Position numbers and translations under genes: made by a program. A stretch of 64,000 bases of DNA from Flavobacteriaceae bacterium UBA6231 (GTDB lineage Bacteria; Bacteroidota; Bacteroidia; Flavobacteriales; Flavobacteriaceae). The stretch spans positions 17,240 through 81,239 of the forward strand of contig DJWL01000012.1 of assembly GCA_002441545.1 (NCBI GenBank), written 5' to 3'. Of this stretch, positions 8,714-17,808 are shown piece after piece (position 1 is the stretch's first letter; every line of letters starts with the position of its first letter). Under the pieces are notes generated by a model. It was not told the origin of the DNA. It searched no databases and saw nothing but the letters and a program-made list of their open reading frames with translations.

Positions 8714-10189
8714 CTATATTGTTTTATCTAAACTTATTGTTTTGCTGTTTTTAAAAAGAATCAGACATATAACAGTTAATAACGCATTCACGAAAATATT
8801 CATGAAACCAAAATCAAATTTGAACCAGATAATAAAGTAATAATTTAAAAGATAGGTTACCACCGGCATTACTATACAAATGAAAGGAACTGCAGCATCT
8901 TTAATTTGTATTTTAGTAAAAATTCCAAATAAATAAAGCCCTAATAATGGTCCATAAGTATATCCAGCTACTTTAAAAATCATGGATATTACATTTCCTT
9001 TACTGTGTGAAAACAACATAATAATTGTAAAAATTACTATAGAAAAACCTAACAAAACCCTGTTTTTTAATTTTTTCTTTTCTTTTGAATTTTTATGTTG
9101 AATATCCAAAAAGTCGTGCGTAAACGATGTGGTTAAAGCTGTTAACGCCGAATCGGCACTAGAAAAAGAAGCGGCTGTAATTCCTAAAATAAAACTGATG
9201 CTTGCTAGGGTTCCAAAATGGTTTAAAGACAACATTGGGAATAACGTGTCTGTGTTAATAAGTTTTCCGTTTTCAACTTCTAATTGAATACCAAATTTTT
9301 CAGCATACATATATAACATAACACCTAAGCCTAAAAACAGAAATTGAGTAACCGCTAAAACCAAACTAAATGTTAAGATGTTTCGTTGTGCTTCTTTTCT
9401 ATTTTTACAGGTTAACGTTTTCTGCATCATATTCTGGTCTAAACCAATCATGGCGACAGCAATTAAAACCCCAGAAATAAATTGTTTGAAAAAATTGTTC
9501 CCAGAATTAAAATCCCAATCAAAAACCTTAAAATAGTCGTTTTTAACAACCGATGAAAAAGTTTCAGAAAGGCTTAAATCTAAGGAGTCTTTAACAATAT
9601 AAATAGTAACAGCTACAGCCATTAACAAGAAAAATGTTTGAAGTGTATCTGTCCAAACAATAGTTTTAATCCCTGACTTATGAGTGTACAACCAAATAAG
9701 AACAAGGATACCAATTACTGTTACAAAAAACGGAATATGAAAGGCATCAAAAACTGCATATTGCAAAATTTTTGCGGCAAGCATCAACCTAAGTGCAGCT
9801 CCAAATGATTGGGAAATTAAAAAAAATAACGACCCGGTTTTGTATGATTTAATTCCAAATCGAGATTCTAAATAAGTGTATATTGAAACTAATTTTAAAT
9901 CGTAATAAATGGGAACAAGAACATAAGTTATAAAAACATATCCAATTACATTACCAAAAACAAACTGTAAATAGTAAAAATAATTAGTGCCAACCATTCC
10001 TGGAATGGATACAAATGTAACGCCAGATAATACAGCACCAATCATTCCAAAAGCAACAACTTGCCATGGTGATTTTCGGTCACCAGTGTAAAAAGATTCA
10101 TCACTTGTGTTTTTTGAAACGAAATGAGATATCAGTAATAATACCCCAAAATATGATGCTATAATTATTAAAATAAGTGTTGCGCCCAT
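8714..10189 (-). CDS. Sodium/solute symporter (SSS family)
   Basis: 491 aa, about 13 predicted membrane helices. The N-terminal region DESFYTGDRKSPW and GMIGAVLSGVTFVSIPG, and the central GITAASFSSADSALTAL, are typical of the SSS family, including the Ser-rich sodium-site helix. Residues 370-380 form a charged loop. Sits 20 bp upstream of the DUF6259-like gene and 67 bp after namZ, inside the murein operon. Inferred role: sodium-driven import across the inner membrane of an amino sugar (MurNAc, GlcNAc or a small muropeptide sugar). The family also includes sialic acid, glucose and proline carriers, so the substrate rests on context alone. Confidence 0.85.
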   Translation of the reverse strand: MGATLILIIIASYFGVLLLISHFVSKNTSDESFYTGDRKSPWQVVAFGMIGAVLSGVTFVSIPGMVGTNYFYYLQFVFGNVIGYVFITYVLVPIYYDLKLVSIYTYLESRFGIKSYKTGSLFFLISQSFGAALRLMLAAKILQYAVFDAFHIPFFVTVIGILVLIWLYTHKSGIKTIVWTDTLQTFFLLMAVAVTIYIVKDSLDLSLSETFSSVVKNDYFKVFDWDFNSGNNFFKQFISGVLIAVAMIGLDQNMMQKTLTCKNRKEAQRNILTFSLVLAVTQFLFLGLGVMLYMYAEKFGIQLEVENGKLINTDTLFPMLSLNHFGTLASISFILGITAASFSSADSALTALTTSFTHDFLDIQHKNSKEKKKLKNRVLLGFSIVIFTIIMLFSHSKGNVISMIFKVAGYTYGPLLGLYLFGIFTKIQIKDAAVPFICIVMPVVTYLLNYYFIIWFKFDFGFMNIFVNALLTVICLILFKNSKTISLDKTI

Positions 10190-10256
10190 TTATATTTTCT
10201 GTGTTTACTATTATGTTTTCACTAATATAGTTAGTGTTTTTAAGTTTATTTTGCTT

Positions 10257-11441
10257 CTAATATATTTTTATTTCATTAAGATGTAATTTATAATCGTTTA
10301 AATTTTCAAATGCATCTAGTTTTTCTACAGAATCATTGTTTTCTACCCAATGTCTCAATTTATCAGTTCCATTAATAATATCAATAGGTTGCTGTGTATA
10401 ATTATATTCATAAGGTGGTTTTTTCCATTGAAAATCTTCACCTAAATAATGATATAGTTCTCGCATTAATAATTGACCCACTCGCCAAGGCTTGTAAGTT
10501 GATTTATCTGTAACATGAATTTGGATGCCACCGCATACTTTATCTGCCTGCTTTTGAAACGTTGGAAGAAATGTAATAGGTCTAAATTTAAAGCCTTCTA
10601 ATTTTGATTTCTTAACTGCATCCAACAAATGCTTTTCATAAAATAAAAATGGTTCTACTTTTGGATGTCCAACAATTTCTAAAGATTGCGTTGTACCTCT
10701 TCCTTCACTTAAAATAGTTCCTTCAAATAAAACAGTTGCAGGAAAAGTATATGAACTTTCAATTCTTGCCAGGTTTGGTGAAGGCAACAACCAAGGCAGT
10801 TTAGTATCTTCATAATACATGCTTCTATCCCAATGAAGCATTTTAATAACTTTTAAATTTGCTTTATCTTTTGCCCAAAGTTTTTGATGCATTAAAGCAA
10901 CTTCTCCAATAGTCATAGCATGACGAACAGGAATTGGGTGTCTTCCTATAAACGATTCAAATTCCATATCTAGCATATTGCCTTCAAGATCTACTCCATT
11001 TAATGGGTTTGGGCGATCTAACACAACTACTTCAATAGCATTTTTTCCACACTTTTCTAATAAAAGGGTAAGTGTGTAAATGTATGTGTACATTCTGCAA
11101 CCCACATCTTGCAAATCAACAAACAAATGGTCTATTCCTTCAAGCATTTTATCAGTAGGAATACGAGTTTCAGAATACAAAGAATACACAGGCATTTTAA
11201 AATACGGATGGATAAAATGATCTGTTTCTATCATATTATCTTGAGCATCTGTAGAAAACCCATGTTGAGGCCCAAATAATTTCACGAATCTTTCGCCAAA
11301 TAGCTCTTTAAATTTTAATGCTGCATGCGTATATGTTGAATCAATGGATGCATTATGACAAAGCAAAGCAACATTTCCATTAAACTTTTTTTGAATTTCT
11401 TTATCATTTATTAATACATCTAAACCTGTTTTTACCTTCAT
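10257..11441 (-). CDS. NamZ-family (DUF1343) protein without signal peptide
   Basis: 394 aa DUF1343/GH171 protein; the family founder is the exo-beta-N-acetylmuramidase NamZ of Bacillus subtilis. No signal peptide or lipobox is visible (MKVKTGLDVLINDKEIQ), so it should be cytosolic, unlike the two paralogues at 18,585-21,112. It has FGPQHGF (Q59-H60-G61), where the exported copies have PEHG, plus VDLQDVGCRMYTY, VLDRPNPLNG, PSPNLA and EGTILSEGRGTT. It also has the CGGIQIHVTD segment typical of the long form. Preceded by two hairpins after susD, which may reduce its expression relative to susCD. Activity on intracellular MurNAc-GlcNAc disaccharide is inferred; the Glu-to-Gln change makes the activity uncertain. 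Confidence 0.85.
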   Translation of the reverse strand: MKVKTGLDVLINDKEIQKKFNGNVALLCHNASIDSTYTHAALKFKELFGERFVKLFGPQHGFSTDAQDNMIETDHFIHPYFKMPVYSLYSETRIPTDKMLEGIDHLFVDLQDVGCRMYTYIYTLTLLLEKCGKNAIEVVVLDRPNPLNGVDLEGNMLDMEFESFIGRHPIPVRHAMTIGEVALMHQKLWAKDKANLKVIKMLHWDRSMYYEDTKLPWLLPSPNLARIESSYTFPATVLFEGTILSEGRGTTQSLEIVGHPKVEPFLFYEKHLLDAVKKSKLEGFKFRPITFLPTFQKQADKVCGGIQIHVTDKSTYKPWRVGQLLMRELYHYLGEDFQWKKPPYEYNYTQQPIDIINGTDKLRHWVENNDSVEKLDAFENLNDYKLHLNEIKIY

Positions 11442-11486
11442 GGTTCTTTTTAAATTTTTATTAAGCTGCTTTTAGGTTTTTAAATT

Positions 11487-11520
11487 TTATTTAGGGTAAC
11501 AAAATTGTTACCCTAAATAA
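11487..11520 (-). terminator. Perfect 16-bp hairpin between susD and namZ
   Basis: Arms 11487-11502 and 11505-11520 are perfect inverted repeats (core TTAGGGTAAC) around AA. It lies 190 bp after the susD stop and 46 bp before the namZ ATG. On the minus strand only a short T-run follows. It could be a partial terminator or an mRNA-processing/stability hairpin that sets high susCD and lower downstream expression, as is common in Bacteroidota polysaccharide loci. Confidence 0.6.
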
Positions 11521-11582
11521 CTAAACTAAACAAAAAACTAACTTAAAATGTATGTTTTTAATTAAATTATCCGTTGAAAAAA

Positions 11583-11615
11583 GAGGTGAGAATAAAAACT
11601 GATTTCTCTCACCTC
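11583..11615 (-). terminator. Second hairpin after susD
   Basis: A 9-bp stem GAGGTGAGA/TCTCACCTC (11583-11591 with 11607-11615) and a 15-nt loop, 95 bp downstream of the susD stop. No long T-run follows on either strand, so it is more likely an RNA-stability structure or weak terminator. Confidence 0.45.
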
Positions 11616-11709
11616 ATTTACTAACTCAAAATAAACTAAACATAAAAACTATAACTGTAAGACTTTAATTTTTCTAATAAATAAAGCCTATATTTTTTTA
11701 TTTAATGAA

Positions 11710-13197
11710 TTATTCAACATCCCACCACATTCTGGTTAGAAGTCCATCTCCTCCTTGTTGAGCTGTAGCCGCAGCTACATTGTCTGGGTTATTAAGTTTC
11801 TCAGATGCCGGATACGGAAGTCTTCTTGGTATTTTACCTCCAGTAAGTGTTGCAGCAACATCTGCAGGAACTAAAACAGGGTATCCAGATCGTTTCCAGT
11901 TTGAGAATGTTTCTAAACCATTTCCAAAAGTTGCTACCCAATATTGTTCATTAATCATTTTTAACGCTTGTGCAGGAACAAATGGATTTGCTGCTAAATA
12001 ATCACTTATTTGTGTTGGAGTAATTTCAACACCATGCCCATATAATGACAAATATTCCATTGCAGCTGTTACTCCTGCGTTATAATGCGCTTCAACATCT
12101 CCACCAGCTAATCCCCAACGCTCTGCCGCTTCAGCTAACATAAACTCAACTTCTGCATAGGTTTGGAAGAAAAATGGCGCATCATAAACTACAACTCCAG
12201 ATCCTCCAAAAATATTGATGTTTGGTTTTGAGTTAGCATTACCTCTACTTGGGTCGTTTATATCTTGACCAAATTGCAAATCATAAGTTGTGTCACCATC
12301 TACAGTTGAGCTTAATACCGAAACGCGTGGGTCATTTCTGTCTTTCATGAAATCCATAAAAGTTTTTGAAATTTTTATTTGAGTTGCAGCTCTTGAAGTA
12401 AAGCATTTTGTTAGTGGATTAACGTTTGGCCCACCATCATTTGCTGAATTTTCGTATTTAGTATAAGCTATATCATCATTGCTTGTCATAACACCTCCTG
12501 CAATTGCTTTAGTTGCCCAAGATTGTGCAGCAGCATTATCAACTTTTACCATTCTCATAGCTAGACGTAGCATTAAAGAGTTTGCAAATTTTCTCCATTT
12601 TGTGTTGTCTCCTGCAAATAATAAATCTGCAGATCCATATGAATTAGCTCCAGCAGTGCTTAAAGTAGCAGCGGAACTTTCTAATGTTGCTAACATATCG
12701 GCATAAATATCACTTTGCTTATCATACTTAGGGAAACGAATACCTTCTAAAAAACCTTTTCCAGCTTCACTATAAGGAACATCTCCGTAAAGATCTGTTA
12801 ACCTGCTAAAAATAAGAACTCTTTGTATTCTTGCTATTGCTAAATCTGCAACAGCTGTTGGCTCTTCGCTTGCTTCTAATTGTGCTTCTAAGTCAACAAC
12901 ATTTTTTACTGTATTTGAAAATTGTTCTTCAAAAAACTGATGTGTATTACCTTCTTTGTATAAGAATGACACATAGGAAGTATCATTAAGATGTTGAATG
13001 TTTTGCATTAAATGAATAACATTCCAAAACAAATAAGCAACATAACTACTACCACCTGTGTATAATTGGATAAACGTTAATTTAGTTGCGGGATCAAGTT
13101 GGGTTGGCTTTGTTGGGTTTACGTTAATGTCTTCAAAACCATTATCGCAAGACCCTAACGAAACAACAATTGCTAATAATATGATTAATTTTTTCAT
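11710..13197 (-). CDS. SusD/RagB-family nutrient-binding lipoprotein
   Basis: 495 aa lipoprotein (lipobox LGSC, C17, then acidic residues that favour surface export). It has the SusD-like_2 pattern with an N-terminal DINVNPTKPTQL segment, TPR-like helices such as ARIQRVLIFSRLTDLYGDVPYSEA (abridged here to its start), and a C-terminal R-MW-WD end. Forms the lid of the SusC barrel and binds glycan or muropeptide ligands. Starts 13 bp after the susC stop. Substrate presumed to be murein-derived from the neighbours. Confidence 0.93.
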   Translation of the reverse strand: MKKLIILLAIVVSLGSCDNGFEDINVNPTKPTQLDPATKLTFIQLYTGGSSYVAYLFWNVIHLMQNIQHLNDTSYVSFLYKEGNTHQFFEEQFSNTVKNVVDLEAQLEASEEPTAVADLAIARIQRVLIFSRLTDLYGDVPYSEAGKGFLEGIRFPKYDKQSDIYADMLATLESSAATLSTAGANSYGSADLLFAGDNTKWRKFANSLMLRLAMRMVKVDNAAAQSWATKAIAGGVMTSNDDIAYTKYENSANDGGPNVNPLTKCFTSRAATQIKISKTFMDFMKDRNDPRVSVLSSTVDGDTTYDLQFGQDINDPSRGNANSKPNINIFGGSGVVVYDAPFFFQTYAEVEFMLAEAAERWGLAGGDVEAHYNAGVTAAMEYLSLYGHGVEITPTQISDYLAANPFVPAQALKMINEQYWVATFGNGLETFSNWKRSGYPVLVPADVAATLTGGKIPRRLPYPASEKLNNPDNVAAATAQQGGDGLLTRMWWDVE

Positions 13198-13209
13198 TTC
13201 TTCTTTTTT

Positions 13210-16200
13210 TTAAAATTTAACATTTACAGAAAAACCATAGCTTTTGGTTGATGGCACTCCAAATCTTTCTATCCCTTGAGAGTTAAGGTTATTTAAAGAA
13301 GCTTCAGGATCTACATTATCAATTGATCTTGAGATAAAGAATAAGTTTCTTCCAATTAATGAAAGTCTTAAATCACTAATAAAAATGTTTTTTAAAACAC
13401 TTTGTGGAAGACTGTAAGATAAACTTAATTCTCTAAACTTAATAAAATCTGTACTGTAAACGAACTCTTCAGAAATACCTGCACTTTCTTCTCCTACACG
13501 ACCATAAAATGTTCTTAAATTTTCTGGTGCAACTGTTGTGGTGAATGGTTGGCCCGTTGCATTATCAATTCCTGAAACTACTAAACCCGTTTCACGACCC
13601 TCTAATGTTTTTTTATGCAATCCTCTAAGCATTAATTCTCTATTGGTTCCAGAGTGAACGCTTCCTCCAAATTTTGCATCAATTAAAAAGCCTAAAGACA
13701 CATTTTTATACTTGAAGTTATTAGAGAATCCTAATGTATAAGGCGCTACACCTTGACCTAATATTTTATATTCTCCTTGTACTGGTTTAGGTATTGTGCC
13801 ACTTGTGTCATATATAATAGTTCCATTATCATCTCTCTTATATGATGAACCATAAATTACACCGTAATGTTCTCCAACAATATGTGAAATGATAGCAGTT
13901 CTAGATCTAGTTTGGCTACCATCAACATTAATAGGCGTGTTTTCATCATCAGTATGAACAATTTTACTATCGTTAAAACCTAAGTTAAATGATGTGTTCC
14001 AAGAGAAATTCTCGTTTTTAATTGGCGTACCTCCAATTAATAATTCAATCCCTTTATTTTCTAATTCACCAATATTTAAGATTGACGACGTGAAACCTGA
14101 AGATTGAGAAGCTGCTGCTTGTACGATATCATTTTTCGTTTGATTTTTATAATAAGCAACATCTAGATTTAAACGATTATTTAAAAATCTACCTTCAAAA
14201 CCTACTTCAATTTCATTTTTTTGAAAAGGAACTAAATTAGGATTTGGAATTGAATTCCCATTTAATTGTCCAAACGATTGTCCTTGGAATGACCCCGTAA
14301 CTGCATAGTTTAAATTTAAAGCATAAGCATCTTGAGCTCCACCAGCTACTTGTGCATAACTTGCTCTTATTTTTGCATAATTGATTGCCTCAGGTAATTC
14401 AAAAGCCTCATTTAATAGTAAACTTCCACTTAATGACCAATAAAAATCATTGTTTGGAGTTGTTTTATCTGGGAAAGATAATGTTGAAAACCAATCGTTT
14501 CTTCCTGTAAATGTTAGATAAAAGAATTGGTCATAATCAACTTCAACTGAACCATATAATGAATTGGTTTTGGTTTTATAATAACTATTTCTAGGTTCTG
14601 GCAAAGTAGTATTATTGATATCTTCTAAACCAATAACAATAAATCCTCTACCTGTAGCGCTTAAACCATCAAACGTGTTTGTTCTTGTATTTGCTCCTAT
14701 AATAGTATTTGTAGAAATTTTCTCGGTTAAAGCTTTTTCTATACCTAACATAAAATCTGCATCAAATGATGTATACGTTAATTTGCTTTGAGTCATTTCT
14801 CCTGTTGGGCGATAAGCAGTTCCATAAGGAGTCACTTTCCTTCTAGCTAAATCATAGGTATCTATACCTGCTCTACCTGTAGCATATAACCAATCTGTTA
14901 AGTCATATCTTAAAGTGGTTGATGCTGTGAACCTGTTTTTCTTATCATCGGAATTAAAATTATTGACAACCCAATAAGGATTTTGAATAAACTGACTTGG
15001 TTGAAATAAAAGTTCTGTGCCTGCATCATTTGAACCTGGTTTTAAATCGTTTATATCCAAAGTGCTTGGCAACACATAAGCTACTGTGTTAGCATTTCCT
15101 GGAGTATCACCAAGGTTTACACGGTTATGTACTTTTTCAATAACATATTTTGCATTAACAGTTGAAGTTAATTTTGGAGCAATTTTAGCAGACGCATTTA
15201 AAGATAATGACTTTCTGTTTAAAGTAGACTTTGGGAAAATATCCTTGTTTTCTAAATTTGAAAAAGAAAAACGATAATTATATCCATCTCCGCCCTTTGA
15301 TAATGCTAATGTATTAACTGCTGTTGTTCCTGTATCATAAAACTTATCTAAATTGTTACCAGTAGATGAGTAAGGTCTTTTAACGCCGTCCCAATTGTAA
15401 ACCATTGAACCATCCATTTTTGCTCCCCATGACAGCAAAGAATTTGTAAAAGCATTGTCAATAGCCAAATCTTGATCTGCAATTTCTACTGCATTATCAT
15501 TAATGTCATATTCATAACCAGGTTTTAAATTATTAGTACCCGCACCATATACATTCTGAAAATCTTGAAGATCTGTATTTATTTTATCAAAAGTATATGA
15601 ACTAGAATATTCAACACCTAATCCTTGCTGACCTTTTCCAGATTTTGTGGTAATCATGATAACTCCATTTGAAGCTAATGAACCATATAGTGCAGCAGCA
15701 GAACTACCTTTTAAAACTGATACAGATTCAATATCATCTGAATTTAATGAAGATATGTCATCACCACCATCGCCTGTTCCGTCATTTGTTGGACCAACAA
15801 CAGAACCATTCGTATTATTAATAATAGGAATACCATCAACAACATAAAGTGGCTGGTTATTTCCGGTTAAAGAACTTGCACCACGTATAATTACCCTGCT
15901 TGAACCAGAAGCCCCAGTACTACTTGTAGAAATATTTACACCAGCAACACGCCCTTGCAATGAATTAACAGCACTCGCTGTTTTTACTTGTGCCATCTCG
16001 TCGCCATCAACTTTTGTTAATGAATACCCTAAAGCTTTAGATTCTCTTTTAATTCCTAATGCCGTAACAACTATTTCGTCTAAGCTAGTAGCATCTTCTT
16101 CAAGAACAAGATCAACAATCTGATTCTCTCCTGTTAATACTACAGAAACCGTTTTAAAACCTAAAAAACTAAAGACAAGCGTCTTGCCTTTGGTGCTTTC

Positions 16201-16398
16201 TGCTACAATTGAATACTTTCCATCAAAGTCTGTAACACTTCCCTTTGATGTTCCTTCAATGGAAACGTTTACACCAGTTAAGGGAATCGCACTTCCTTTT
16301 TCAGTAACTACACCAGAAACCGTTACAGATTGCGCAAAAGAACTCTGAGCAAAAAACAACAGTATCAAGGTGATTAATTGAAAATAATAATTTTTCAT
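13210..16398 (-). CDS. SusC/RagA-family TonB-linked outer-membrane transporter
   Basis: 1062 aa. Signal peptide 1-22, a carboxypeptidase-regulatory-like domain (~25-110, VSGVVTEKGSAIPLTGVNV), the SusC plug signature near 150-255 (SLQGRVAGVNIS, then IIRGASSL and PLYVVDGIPI), and a TonB-dependent beta-barrel ending in the aromatic SVNVKF. Energised by TonB-ExbBD, it imports oligomers bound by its SusD partner encoded 13 bp downstream. A 41-bp palindrome lies 47 bp upstream of the ATG. As the first large gene of the salvage operon it is probably the main outer-membrane entry for murein fragments. Confidence 0.95.
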   Translation of the reverse strand: MKNYYFQLITLILLFFAQSSFAQSVTVSGVVTEKGSAIPLTGVNVSIEGTSKGSVTDFDGKYSIVAESTKGKTLVFSFLGFKTVSVVLTGENQIVDLVLEEDATSLDEIVVTALGIKRESKALGYSLTKVDGDEMAQVKTASAVNSLQGRVAGVNISTSSTGASGSSRVIIRGASSLTGNNQPLYVVDGIPIINNTNGSVVGPTNDGTGDGGDDISSLNSDDIESVSVLKGSSAAALYGSLASNGVIMITTKSGKGQQGLGVEYSSSYTFDKINTDLQDFQNVYGAGTNNLKPGYEYDINDNAVEIADQDLAIDNAFTNSLLSWGAKMDGSMVYNWDGVKRPYSSTGNNLDKFYDTGTTAVNTLALSKGGDGYNYRFSFSNLENKDIFPKSTLNRKSLSLNASAKIAPKLTSTVNAKYVIEKVHNRVNLGDTPGNANTVAYVLPSTLDINDLKPGSNDAGTELLFQPSQFIQNPYWVVNNFNSDDKKNRFTASTTLRYDLTDWLYATGRAGIDTYDLARRKVTPYGTAYRPTGEMTQSKLTYTSFDADFMLGIEKALTEKISTNTIIGANTRTNTFDGLSATGRGFIVIGLEDINNTTLPEPRNSYYKTKTNSLYGSVEVDYDQFFYLTFTGRNDWFSTLSFPDKTTPNNDFYWSLSGSLLLNEAFELPEAINYAKIRASYAQVAGGAQDAYALNLNYAVTGSFQGQSFGQLNGNSIPNPNLVPFQKNEIEVGFEGRFLNNRLNLDVAYYKNQTKNDIVQAAASQSSGFTSSILNIGELENKGIELLIGGTPIKNENFSWNTSFNLGFNDSKIVHTDDENTPINVDGSQTRSRTAIISHIVGEHYGVIYGSSYKRDDNGTIIYDTSGTIPKPVQGEYKILGQGVAPYTLGFSNNFKYKNVSLGFLIDAKFGGSVHSGTNRELMLRGLHKKTLEGRETGLVVSGIDNATGQPFTTTVAPENLRTFYGRVGEESAGISEEFVYSTDFIKFRELSLSYSLPQSVLKNIFISDLRLSLIGRNLFFISRSIDNVDPEASLNNLNSQGIERFGVPSTKSYGFSVNVKF

Positions 16399-16444
16399 AT
16401 GAGATTGAGTTTAAGTTATTTTGGCTAAAAATATAAAAATAAAT

Positions 16445-16485
16445 CTTAAACACGCATTTTTTTTGCAAAAAAATGCGTGTTTAAG
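16445..16485. promoter_or_regulatory. 41-bp perfect palindrome upstream of susC (candidate operator)
   Basis: Nineteen-bp perfect arms 16445-16463 and 16467-16485 around TGC. The right half contains GCAAAAAAATGC (16465-16476), which recurs exactly in the divergent regulatory region at 17732-17743. The T/A runs lie beside the loop and not at the base of the stem, which is unlike a normal intrinsic terminator. It is 47 bp from the susC start and 48 bp after the DUF5009 stop. Operator for the neighbouring DeoR regulator is my preferred reading; a terminator for the DUF5009 transcript is the alternative. Confidence 0.5.
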
Positions 16486-16532
16486 CTACAATATTCGAAT
16501 TATCTTACGTAACTCAAAAAACATTAAAAAAC

Positions 16533-17642
16533 CTATATTTTTATGAATATCTTATTTTTATAAAGAAGAAAACAAATAAGCCAAAAAACAACTATGTGAG
16601 TTAAAGCAAATAGCAATGAACCATTCATGTTTCCTGCTAAGGGAGAAAATATTTCATCAAACATATACCGATAAGCTGAAATTTTATCTTCTGAGTTTGC
16701 TATAGGCAATTTAATTAAGGAGCTAATTGTTTTTACGTATAAACCAGAGAAAACAAATATAAATAGAGGATTAGTTCCAAAATGAACAAAAGGTTTTGCC
16801 CATGTTTTATATCCTTTAAGATCAATGATAAAAATTAAAAAAGCCAAAAATAATGTTCCCAACCCAGCAGTATAAAGCACATAAGAACTTGTCCACAATG
16901 CCTTATTAATAGGGAAAAATATCCCCCAAATAACACCTAAAGCAACTAGTATAGTTCCATGAAATAATAACTTTTTTATTTTTAATAAAATAGATTTTTC
17001 AACACTAATAGTTTGACCAACTAAAAATCCAATTATTACCGTCCCAACAGCTGGAATAGAAGACAATAATCCTTCTGGATCAAAAGGCACACCAAAACCC
17101 TTGTATACATGATTTTCACCCAACAAAAACAAATCAAATTTCCTGACAAAGTTTTCTTTTAAAGAATATGGGTCTAATTCAGATCCAAAATATAACAATG
17201 CCCAATAACCCAGTAAAATAAAGGCTAAAATGATTAATAATTTATCTCTTTTAAAACTTAAACAAAGAATAGAACCTATTCCATAGGCCAGTGCAATTCT
17301 TTGTAAAACCCCCATAACGCGCACTTTATCAAAATCAAAAAAAGGAAATAAGTTTAAAAAAAAACCCAACAGAAAGATAATTGCTGTTCTCTTTAATATT
17401 TTAAATAGAACTACTTTAGACATTTTTGTTTGATACTTCTCAAAAGAAAACCATACGGACACACCAACAATAAAAAGAAAGAAAGGAAATACTAAATCTG
17501 TTGGAGTGCAACCATTCCACTCAGCATGCCTAAGAGGTGAATAAACATATTTCCAGCTACCTGGATTATTTACTAAAATCATAAATGAAATAGTTATTCC
17601 TCTTAAAACATCTAATGAAATTAATCTCTTTGATATAATCAT
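16533..17642 (-). CDS. NagX/HGSNAT-like multi-pass membrane protein (DUF5009)
   Basis: 369 aa, about 10 membrane helices. N-terminal RLISLDVLRGITISFMILVN and the following H-A-E-W-N-G-C-T-P-T-D-L-V-F-P-F-F-L-F segment are hallmarks of the DUF5009 / heparan-alpha-glucosaminide N-acetyltransferase-like family. The family includes NagX, linked to GlcNAc use in other bacteria, and lysosomal HGSNAT, which acetylates glucosamine across a membrane. Here it is the first minus-strand gene, with its own -10-like box at 17683-17690, and is followed by the palindrome before susC. It may move or acetylate amino sugars; which of the two cannot be decided from sequence. Confidence 0.8.
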   Translation of the reverse strand: MIISKRLISLDVLRGITISFMILVNNPGSWKYVYSPLRHAEWNGCTPTDLVFPFFLFIVGVSVWFSFEKYQTKMSKVVLFKILKRTAIIFLLGFFLNLFPFFDFDKVRVMGVLQRIALAYGIGSILCLSFKRDKLLIILAFILLGYWALLYFGSELDPYSLKENFVRKFDLFLLGENHVYKGFGVPFDPEGLLSSIPAVGTVIIGFLVGQTISVEKSILLKIKKLLFHGTILVALGVIWGIFFPINKALWTSSYVLYTAGLGTLFLAFLIFIIDLKGYKTWAKPFVHFGTNPLFIFVFSGLYVKTISSLIKLPIANSEDKISAYRYMFDEIFSPLAGNMNGSLLFALTHIVVFWLICFLLYKNKIFIKI

Positions 17643-17682
17643 AATTTTTATATTTTTATTAAAATTTTTAAAAAAATACTAT

Positions 17683-17690
17683 CAAATATA
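17683..17690 (-). promoter_or_regulatory. TATATTTG -7 element for the DUF5009 gene
   Basis: On the minus strand TATATTTG matches the Bacteroidota -7 consensus TAnnTTTG, about 41 bp before the ATG. No TTTG at the usual distance upstream; the nearest is only 14 bp away, so activation may be needed. Confidence 0.45.
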
Positions 17691-17731
17691 TGTATTTTTT
17701 TAAACAAATGCACGCTTATATGTTTAAACAA

Positions 17732-17743
17732 GCAAAAAAATGC
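17732..17743. promoter_or_regulatory. GCAAAAAAATGC motif, candidate DeoR-type operator
   Basis: This 12-mer is identical to 16465-16476 and is flanked by AA/TT to give AAGCA-N6-TGCTT (17730-17745). It lies between the two divergent promoters: 42 bp upstream of the DUF5009 -7 box and 18 bp upstream of the deoR -33 box. Sharing of the motif by both minus-strand units suggests one regulator. Confidence 0.45.
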
Positions 17744-17760
17744 TTATTTTTAAATATTAA

Positions 17761-17793
17761 TTTGCATTTTAATTTAATTTAATCTTATTTTTG
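17761..17793 (+). promoter_or_regulatory. Promoter of the DeoR-family gene
   Basis: TTTG (17761-17764), 21-bp spacer, TATTTTTG (17786-17793): a full match to the Bacteroidota vegetative consensus. Because the -7 box covers the TTG at 17791, that TTG cannot be the start codon, which fixes the gene start at the ATG 17809. Confidence 0.6.
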
Positions 17794-17808
17794 AAGAAAT
17801 CAGTTTTT

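Noticed and set aside
10220..10236. CACTAA-N5-TTAGTG hairpin between namZ and the symporter
   Set aside because: Only six A/T-rich base pairs; too weak to call a terminator.
16445..16485. Palindrome before susC as an ordinary intrinsic terminator
   Set aside because: A/T runs are next to the loop and not after the stem; sharing of its core with the divergent promoter favours an operator, though a terminator role is not excluded.
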